From contig JASLBJ010000289.1 of assembly GCA_030146725.1 (NCBI GenBank), positions 1-12,593 of the forward strand: a DNA stretch of 12,593 bases, given 5' to 3'. Position numbers and translations under genes: made by a program. Every line of letters begins with the position of its first letter. Position 1 is the first letter of the stretch. This document shows, in pieces, positions 7,326-12,593 of the stretch. This stretch comes from Sphingomicrobium sp. Its GTDB lineage: Bacteria; Pseudomonadota; Alphaproteobacteria; Sphingomonadales; Sphingomonadaceae. The notes under the pieces were generated by a model. That model worked only from the letters and a program-made list of their open reading frames with translations. It was not told where the DNA came from and did not search any database.

Positions 7326-8075
7326 CTAAGGTCCCAGCGGTGTGAACGTGAAGCGCCGAATGACAACTTCTGCGGGGAGATCGTTGTCGGGCACGGCGCC
7401 CCTGAACAGCCATAGATTGAGCCGCACTTTCTCGTTTCCGGGTCGTGGCACGCCGCGCGTAAAGCGGTGACGGGAAACGACCCGTGGTTCCGATCCGCTG
7501 TTTGCGGCAAGCTCGGATATCTGACAGTCGACCACGCCGGGTGCCCAGCGGAACGACATGGTCCAGCCGGCCGAGTTTTCCGGCAGCGGAAAGCGGTGGA
7601 CGAGGTGCTCCAGTTCGGCCGGCTGGAGAGCACACTGAAGGTTGTCGAGCCGTCCATCGTTCCAGCGTGAGAGCTCGATGTCGATTTCCCGGTGCTGGTC
7701 TTCGGGATCGCGGTCGTAGGTGAACAGCCCGAGGACGGCATTGCCCGGGATGTTCGTCGCGCCGCCCGCGACCTCGAAACTGTATGTGCCGTACCCGAGC
7801 GAATCGAACGAGGCGACTTCCGTCGACCGCCACTTGCCTGCCCGTTTGACGATCTTGAGGTGAAGCTGCCCATCACGATCGACGTAGACGTCATCGGTGC
7901 GGCCGGAGAAGCGATTGGGACCGGGCCCGACCGGCTGCGGCTCGTGTTTGACGGCCCATTTGTAGCCCGACCATTGCAGGTGCCGACCGCGCTCGGGTGC
8001 GTCGCCGACCGTCTGGCAGCCGGTCGAAAGCAACATGGTTGCGGCTAGGCCGACTAGCCTGATTGAAGTTTTCAT
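7326..8075 (-). CDS. GH16-like glycoside hydrolase lipoprotein
   Basis: This 249-residue secreted protein has a lipoprotein signal: a basic start (MKTSIR), a hydrophobic stretch and LLSTGC with the lipidated Cys at residue 20. It should be membrane-anchored facing the periplasm or cell surface. The body looks like the beta-jelly-roll fold of glycoside hydrolase family 16: GYGTYSFEV (94-102), GLFTYDRD (116-123), then the catalytic E-I-D-I-E motif with Glu130 and Glu134 as nucleophile and acid/base and Asp132 between them. The end, LNLWLFRG followed by VVIRRFTFTP, is also typical. The E-x-D-x-E spacing is that of the lichenase/xyloglucan/Crh branch rather than the E-x-D-x-x-E laminarinase/agarase branch. 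GGAG at 8083-8086, 7 bases before the ATG, supports the start. It sits 31 bases after the oxidoreductase gene. The substrate is unknown; the neighbouring GlcNAc transporter hints at an amino-sugar-containing or mixed glycan. Confidence 0.8.
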   Translation of the reverse strand: MKTSIRLVGLAATMLLSTGCQTVGDAPERGRHLQWSGYKWAVKHEPQPVGPGPNRFSGRTDDVYVDRDGQLHLKIVKRAGKWRSTEVASFDSLGYGTYSFEVAGGATNIPGNAVLGLFTYDRDPEDQHREIDIELSRWNDGRLDNLQCALQPAELEHLVHRFPLPENSAGWTMSFRWAPGVVDCQISELAANSGSEPRVVSRHRFTRGVPRPGNEKVRLNLWLFRGAVPDNDLPAEVVIRRFTFTPLGP

Positions 8076-8106
8076 CGCCTGTCTCCGCTATCTACACCCA
8101 TCTGGA

Positions 8107-9009
8107 TCAGGCCGCGCTCGCTTCGGCATGGCGCACGATCAGCTCACAGATCCGATGCGTCTCAAGGATGTCGTGCGACGCCACGGGCCGGTTCTCCAGA
8201 ACGGCATCGAGGACGTCGGCGATCATGCCTTCGAACCCGCGCTGGAGCGAAACGGCGGCCCAGTCGTCACGACGCGAACGTACTTCGGCACCATCGTAAT
8301 CAATCGTGTCCGACATGTTCAGGACCGCGTGCCTGCCGTGCCCGCCGACGAGCTCGAGTTTCTCTTCGTCGAGCCCGGCATTGCGGTTCATCATGCCGAT
8401 GGCCTTGTGCTCTGGCGATGAGAGCAGCAGCAGGATCGATGTCAGTCTGCCATCCCGCATGGTGGTCTCGACGGACAGCTGTGGGCTCGTGGCAGGGGAG
8501 AGAAAGCGTAACGTGTCGATGACATGGATGAAGTCGTCGAACACCGTTTCGCGAGGCGTTGAAGGCTCCTGCCGGCGGTGCTTGTGCATCAGCAGAGTAT
8601 CGTGAGGAATGCCCCGCAGCCCGACGTAAGGCGGTGCGTGCCGTCGATTGAACCCGACGATAAGCGGACGCTCGGCGCGTTCTGCAGCGGCGACGAGCTG
8701 GGCGACGGTATCGAAATCGTCGGCCAGCGGCTTGTCGACGAAGACCGCAATGCCCTGCTGCAGGAGCCGCTCGACGATCCCTGCATGCGCGGCGGTCGCG
8801 GTGTGGACGAAGGCCGCGTTGAACCGGCCTGTATCCAGCGCGTGGTCAAGATCCTGGTGGAGGCCGGTAATGCCGTAAGCAGCTCCGGTCGCCGCAAGCA
8901 CTGCGGCATCGCGCGTGACGAGATGCAGATCGACATCGGCGCGCGCCGTGAGCACGGGGAGGTACGCCTTTCGCGCGATGCTGCCGATGCCGATCATCAC
9001 TATGCGCAT
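8107..9009 (-). CDS. Gfo/Idh/MocA oxidoreductase of the MviM/YceM type
   Basis: This 300-residue cytoplasmic NAD(P)-dependent oxidoreductase begins with a Rossmann fold (MRIVMIGIGSIARKAYLPVL, with G-x-G-x-x-A at 7-12). It carries VDKPLADD (91-98), the family's catalytic-lysine motif; GFNRRHAPPY (119-128); and DDFIHVIDTLRFL (158-170), with His162 and Asp165 at the substrate site. The runs IAxKAxLPVL, AFVHTATAAH, VDKPLA, VGFNRR and HVIDT recall E. coli YceM (MviM) as I remember it. The substrate of that subfamily is not established; sugars or sugar derivatives are usual for the superfamily. The frame stays open to 9192, but the upstream part overlaps nagE and reads as non-coding, so ATG 9009 is chosen because it opens the Rossmann strand directly. 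The ribosome site is weak. It lies 53 bases after nagE and 31 before the GH16-like gene. Confidence 0.87.
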   Translation of the reverse strand: MRIVMIGIGSIARKAYLPVLTARADVDLHLVTRDAAVLAATGAAYGITGLHQDLDHALDTGRFNAAFVHTATAAHAGIVERLLQQGIAVFVDKPLADDFDTVAQLVAAAERAERPLIVGFNRRHAPPYVGLRGIPHDTLLMHKHRRQEPSTPRETVFDDFIHVIDTLRFLSPATSPQLSVETTMRDGRLTSILLLLSSPEHKAIGMMNRNAGLDEEKLELVGGHGRHAVLNMSDTIDYDGAEVRSRRDDWAAVSLQRGFEGMIADVLDAVLENRPVASHDILETHRICELIVRHAEASAA

Positions 9010-9021
9010 GGGGCGACGTTC

Positions 9022-9041
9022 CACGGCTTCGAACTGCCGTG
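9022..9041 (-). other. Small hairpin between nagE and the oxidoreductase gene
   Basis: CACGGC and GCCGTG form a 6-base-pair GC-rich stem with an 8-base loop in the 53-base gap after nagE. There is no following U-run, so it is not a standard terminator. It may stabilise the upstream mRNA or lower readthrough, or it may be chance. Confidence 0.35.
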
Positions 9042-9062
9042 ACCCTGGCTGCTGTTTTGCGC

Positions 9063-10742
9063 TCACCGCAGGATGTGCAGGACGCCGGCATCCAGGCGAG
9101 CAAAGCCGGATGAGCTCGCGACCAGAGCTGGCTCGTCGATCCGCGCACTGTCGACGAGCTGCACGCGGAAACGATCCTGGAGCGCCTGGCACGAACGGAT
9201 GTTTGCGCTTCCCCCCAATGCTTGCGAGATTGCCGACGGGAGGGGGACGTCGTCTGCAGCGTTCTCCTGCACCGCCTGGCTGAGCTGAGGCGCCGGCGAC
9301 CCGCCAGCGAGAGCAGCGCGGATTTCCTCCGCGACCAGGTCGGCGACAGGCCCGAGCACAACCTGCGCCGCATTGGCCGATGGGCGGATGATCCCACGTG
9401 AGCCGAGCGAGGTCAGTGCGGCGTCGTCGATTGCCGACTGATCAGCGACAATCAGGCGCAGACGCGTGGTGCAGGCATCGACGCTGGTGACGTTGGCGGG
9501 GCCACCGAGCGCGGCGACAAAGGCCGTGCCGCGCTCGGTGCCCGCGGACACGGCGGCAGGGTTGACGGCGTCGCTTTGTCCGCGCCCCGGCGTCGCCAGA
9601 TCGAACCTGCGGATGAAGAAGCGGAACAGGCCATAGTATAGCAGGGCGTACACGGCGCCGATCGGGAGCAGCAGCCATGGGCGGGTGGATAGGCCGAAGT
9701 TGAGCACATAATCGAACAGCCCGGCGGAGAAGCCGAAGCCGAGCTTTACGCCAAGGAAGTTCATCAGCGCCATCGAGATGCCGGTCAGCAGGGCGTGCAT
9801 TACGTACAGCAACGGCGCCAGGAACATGAACGTGAACTCGATCGGCTCGGTCACGCCGGTCAGGAAGCTCGTGAACGCCAGGCTGAAGAGCAAGCCACCC
9901 ACCGCCTTGCGGCGTTCGGGACGGGCCTCGTGATACATCGCCATGCAAGCGGCCGGCAGGCCGAACATCATGACCGGAAAGAAGCCCGACATGAACGCAC
10001 CGGCGTCCGGATCGCCGGCGAAGAAGCGGCGAAGATCGCCCGTCGCGGTCCCGTACTCGCCGATCACGAACCAGGCGACATTGTTGATGATGTGGTGCAG
10101 GCCGGTAACCACCAGCAGCCGGTTGAGGACGCCATAGGCGAACAGCCCGATCTCGCCCGAGCTGACGATCGCCCGGCTCGAGGCATCCAGCGCGGCGCTG
10201 ATATGCGCGTAGCCATAGCCGATCAGCGCAGCGAGCAGCAGTCCGGCGAATCCGCTGGCGATCGGAACGAACCGGCGTCCACCGAAAAAGGCGAGATATT
10301 CGGGCAAGGCGATCGTGGCGAAACGATTGTAGAACTTGCCGCCGATCAGGCCCGACAAAATGCCGATCGGCACTTCCAGCCGGTCGATCTGGCCCAATGT
10401 CCAGTTCTTGGCTGCGAGCGCGGCCGCAGCTTCGGGCAGCCCGGTCCCGACGTCGGCGGGGGCGACGAGAAAGGTCTGGGCTCCGTTGGTCGTGATCAGG
10501 TAGCAGGTGACGCCGGCAAGCGCTGCTGCGCCGTTGCCGTCACGAGCGAAGCCGACGGCTACGCCGATCGCAAAGAGTATCCCGAGGTTGTCGAAGATCG
10601 CCGCGCCGGCAGCGGAGATGAAGGCGATGTCGAGCAGGTCGGGCTGGCCGAGGCGGAGCAGCAGTCCGGCAACCGGGAGCACCGCAATCGGCAGCATGAG
10701 CGCTCTGCCGAGCGGCTGGAGCTTTTCGAACAGGCGCTTCAT
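9063..10742 (-). CDS. nagE: N-acetylglucosamine PTS permease EIICB with an extra degenerate EIIB domain
   Basis: This inner-membrane transporter imports GlcNAc and phosphorylates it to GlcNAc-6-phosphate. It has 559 residues. The EIIC domain (1-385) resembles E. coli NagE from its start (LGRALMLPIAVLPVAGLLLR, then LGQPDLLDIAF, AIFDNLGILFAIGVA), with GLHHIINNVAWF (214-225), MSGFFPVMMFGLPAA (251-265) and the substrate-site motif GVTEPIEF (296-303, Glu299). The EIIB domain (about 402-482) has the phosphorylated Cys424 in DACTTRLRL. Instead of the EIIA domain that ends E. coli NagE, residues 499-559 form a second EIIB-like unit in which that cysteine is Leu521. The ATG at 10742 overlaps the upstream stop as ATGA and has GGAGG (10752-10756) 9 bases before it, so translational coupling is likely. 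The frame stays open upstream to 11291, but that part lies within the previous gene and is rejected. Confidence 0.95.
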   Translation of the reverse strand: MKRLFEKLQPLGRALMLPIAVLPVAGLLLRLGQPDLLDIAFISAAGAAIFDNLGILFAIGVAVGFARDGNGAAALAGVTCYLITTNGAQTFLVAPADVGTGLPEAAAALAAKNWTLGQIDRLEVPIGILSGLIGGKFYNRFATIALPEYLAFFGGRRFVPIASGFAGLLLAALIGYGYAHISAALDASSRAIVSSGEIGLFAYGVLNRLLVVTGLHHIINNVAWFVIGEYGTATGDLRRFFAGDPDAGAFMSGFFPVMMFGLPAACMAMYHEARPERRKAVGGLLFSLAFTSFLTGVTEPIEFTFMFLAPLLYVMHALLTGISMALMNFLGVKLGFGFSAGLFDYVLNFGLSTRPWLLLPIGAVYALLYYGLFRFFIRRFDLATPGRGQSDAVNPAAVSAGTERGTAFVAALGGPANVTSVDACTTRLRLIVADQSAIDDAALTSLGSRGIIRPSANAAQVVLGPVADLVAEEIRAALAGGSPAPQLSQAVQENAADDVPLPSAISQALGGSANIRSCQALQDRFRVQLVDSARIDEPALVASSSGFARLDAGVLHILR

Positions 10743-12593
10743 TGCGTCGAACCTCCGAACGCGCGGGCGAGTGTCCGGACCTCGGCCGCGGACGTGCATT
10801 GGAGCGCTTGTGCCGCATGGGCACGGGCGTCGGCCAGGGTCAGCGTGCGGACGATCGCCTTGCCCTCGGCGACGAAGCCCGGAACGGACGACAGTTCGGT
10901 GACGCCGAGGCCGACGAGGATCGGCAGCGCCGCCGGATCCGATGCCAGCCCGCCGCACACCCCGACCCAGCGGCCCGACGCTGCGCCAAGACGGCACGTC
11001 TCGGCGATCATGCGGAGCACGGCCGGATGCATCGCATCGACACCCGTGGCGACTGAGGGGTTTCCGCGGTCCATGGCGAGCACGTATTGCGTCAGGTCGT
11101 TGGTGCCGATCGACAGGAAGTCGGCTTCCCGGGACAGCAGGTCGGCGGTTGCAGCCGCTGCCGGTGTCTCGACCATGACCCCTATTTCGACGGTCTCGGG
11201 CATGTCGAGTTCGCCGCGCACTCGCTCGACGATCGTCCGGACGGCGCGGATCTCCTCGACGCTCGCCACCATCGGTATCATGATCCGGCACTGCGCGGCG
11301 GGGCGGACGCGCAGGATGGCGCGGATCTGTGTCTCGAGGAGATCGGGATACGCGAGGCCAACCCGGATGCCCCTGAGTCCCAGCGCAGGGTTCTCCTCGC
11401 CGGTCATGGGAATGTAGGCGGCCGGCTTGTCGCCACCGATGTCGAGCAGCCGGACGAGCACTGGCCGACCGGGGAGCGCATCCGCAATTGCCTGGTATGC
11501 GGCGTATTGCTCGTCTTCAGACGGCGGTTCCGTGCGGCCGAGGAACAGGAATTCGCTGCGGACGAGACCAGAGCCTTCGGCGCCTTGCGCGGCGGCGTTC
11601 ACGGCGTCCTCGACACTGCCGACATTTGCGCAAAATTCGATGCGAACGCCGTCCGCGGTGCGGCACTCGTCGCCGGCAGCAGCGCGGGCGGCGGTTCGAC
11701 GGGTCTGACGCTGGGTGATCCGCTCGCCAAAGGCTTCCGCGACCTGCGTCGACGGCGCGAGGGTGACATGTCCCGCGTCGGCATCGAGGAGCAGGGCAGT
11801 GCCGTCTTCGATGGTCGTAAGTGGTCCGCCCATGGCGACGAGCGCCGGAATGCCCATGCCGGCGCACAGGATGGCAACATGCGACGTCGGGCCGCCGCGA
11901 GCGAGGCAGATGCCGGCCAGGCCGGAATCCGCGAGCGCGACGAGTTGTGACGGCATCAGGTCGTCGGCGATGAGGATCGCACCCGGCGGGATCGTGTTGC
12001 CGTCGTCCGGCTTGCCCGAAAGCATCGCGAGGACTTGCCGTTCGACGTCGGTGAGATCGGCAGTGCGCTCGATCACGTGCGCGTTGCCGGTCTGCAGCAG
12101 CGTTTCGACTTGCTCCCGCACTGCACTGCGCCAGGCGAATCCAGCGCTCATGCCCGATACAATGCCGGTTTCGGCAGCAGCGACGAGTTGGGGGTCGTCA
12201 AGCAGCGCCAGATGGGCGTTCATGATTCCGGCGACGGTGCCGCTGCCGGATCTGGCACGAGCCTCGATCCGCTGGCGCACCGCGGCGCGCGCGGCCGCAA
12301 GGGCGGCGCGTTCGGTAGCCGCGTCGCCGCCGTCGCGCACCACCGCGATCGACGCTTCGCGCAGTATTGAGGCGGGGCCGATGGCAAGGCCGGGCGACGC
12401 GACGATGCCGCGGATTTGATCCGGCCCGAGCGCACTTGCCGGCTCCGCCGCCAATGGACCGGGTGCAAGGCCGCTGCCCTCGTCCATCTGCGAGCCCAGC
12501 AATGCGATCATCGCTGCAATCGCGGCGGCGGCGTCGTCCCCGCGCGCTTCGACGGTGACTTGATCGCCGAACCGCGTTCCGAGTGCGAGCAAG
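10739..12593 (-). CDS. ptsP: PTS phosphotransferase, HPr tail plus Enzyme I (5' end beyond window edge)
   Basis: This cytoplasmic protein takes phosphate from PEP and passes it to HPr and then toward NagE. The visible 617 residues have no natural start: they begin inside an HPr domain (LALGTRFGDQVTVEARGDDA, then AIAAMIALLGS, to about residue 34). A linker (35-58) follows, then Enzyme I from about residue 59 (QIRGIVASPGLAIGPA). The phosphorylated histidine is His238 in GGPTSHVAIL. The PEP-binding barrel shows LVRSEFLFLGR (343-353), LLDIGGDKP (382-390), ENPALGLRGIR (400-410), DFLSIGTNDLTQYVLAMD (491-508) and the catalytic Cys546 in VCGGLASDP. An HPr-EI fusion implies a multidomain PTS protein, probably with EIIA further upstream, which NagE here lacks; that part is inference because it lies outside the window. 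Its TGA stop overlaps the nagE start by 4 bases. A fused set dedicated to GlcNAc, sometimes called NagF, fits. Confidence 0.93.
   Translation of the reverse strand, partial: LLALGTRFGDQVTVEARGDDAAAAIAAMIALLGSQMDEGSGLAPGPLAAEPASALGPDQIRGIVASPGLAIGPASILREASIAVVRDGGDAATERAALAAARAAVRQRIEARARSGSGTVAGIMNAHLALLDDPQLVAAAETGIVSGMSAGFAWRSAVREQVETLLQTGNAHVIERTADLTDVERQVLAMLSGKPDDGNTIPPGAILIADDLMPSQLVALADSGLAGICLARGGPTSHVAILCAGMGIPALVAMGGPLTTIEDGTALLLDADAGHVTLAPSTQVAEAFGERITQRQTRRTAARAAAGDECRTADGVRIEFCANVGSVEDAVNAAAQGAEGSGLVRSEFLFLGRTEPPSEDEQYAAYQAIADALPGRPVLVRLLDIGGDKPAAYIPMTGEENPALGLRGIRVGLAYPDLLETQIRAILRVRPAAQCRIMIPMVASVEEIRAVRTIVERVRGELDMPETVEIGVMVETPAAAATADLLSREADFLSIGTNDLTQYVLAMDRGNPSVATGVDAMHPAVLRMIAETCRLGAASGRWVGVCGGLASDPAALPILVGLGVTELSSVPGFVAEGKAIVRTLTLADARAHAAQALQCTSAAEVRTLARAFGGSTQ
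10752..10756 (-). promoter_or_regulatory. Ribosome binding site of nagE inside the upstream gene
   Basis: GGAGG lies within the last codons of the PTS phosphotransferase gene, 9 bases before the nagE ATG. Together with the ATGA overlap it fixes the nagE start at 10742 and supports coupled translation of the two proteins. Confidence 0.65.

Noticed and set aside
9010..9192. N-terminal extension of the oxidoreductase frame
   Set aside because: The extension overlaps the end of nagE and precedes a textbook Rossmann start at MRIVMIGIGSIA; it has no family resemblance.
10743..11291. N-terminal extension of the nagE frame
   Set aside because: This part is out of frame with, and inside, the Enzyme I coding sequence. 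It is Arg/Pro-rich nonsense, while ATG 10742 has a good ribosome site and matches the NagE N-terminus.
9795..11417. Plus-strand open frame of 540 codons opposite nagE and ptsP
   Set aside because: It spans the antisense of two certain PTS genes, crossing their junction, and gives a low-complexity Arg/Ala/Ser product without domains.

Overview
The window is GC-rich (roughly two thirds G+C by eye) DNA with the codon use and gene content of an alphaproteobacterium, most likely a sphingomonad (Sphingomonadales). The signs are a sphingomonad-type TamA outer-membrane protein with a long Pro/Glu-rich linker, a small Lys/Ala/Glu-rich DUF6481-type protein, an E. coli-length PEP carboxylase, and a dedicated N-acetylglucosamine (GlcNAc) PTS operon. 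No rRNA, tRNA, CRISPR array, insertion sequence or phage gene was seen.

Left part (1-5111). Positions 1-1562 on the minus strand hold the 5' two thirds or so of tamA, which runs off the left edge. A 369-base divergent intergenic region follows, then a plus-strand gene for a 115-residue charged helical protein (1932-2279). Next is ppc (2457-5111), encoding a complete phosphoenolpyruvate carboxylase with all its signature motifs.

Right part (5103-12593). Six minus-strand genes are closely spaced and probably form one operon read from right to left: a PTS phosphotransferase with an HPr tail plus Enzyme I (its 5' end lies beyond the right edge); nagE, a GlcNAc-specific EIICB permease whose start overlaps the upstream stop by 4 bases; a Gfo/Idh/MocA oxidoreductase of the MviM/YceM type; a GH16-like lipoprotein with an E-x-D-x-E catalytic motif; a membrane acyltransferase of the NagX/HGSNAT type; and a nitrilase-superfamily amidohydrolase. 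The last gene converges on ppc and the two reading frames overlap by 9 bases. The operon promoter and any regulator lie outside the window.

A coherent reading, which is inference: the lipoprotein hydrolase works on a glycan in the envelope, the NagX-like enzyme may acetylate free glucosamine across the inner membrane, and NagE with its dedicated PTS protein imports GlcNAc as GlcNAc-6-phosphate. The oxidoreductase and amidohydrolase have unknown substrates. Points that deserve a second look are a second EIIB-like domain at the end of NagE that lacks the phosphorylated cysteine, a perfect Shine-Dalgarno sequence inside the first codons of the acyltransferase gene that points to a CTG start, and the functional mix of the operon.
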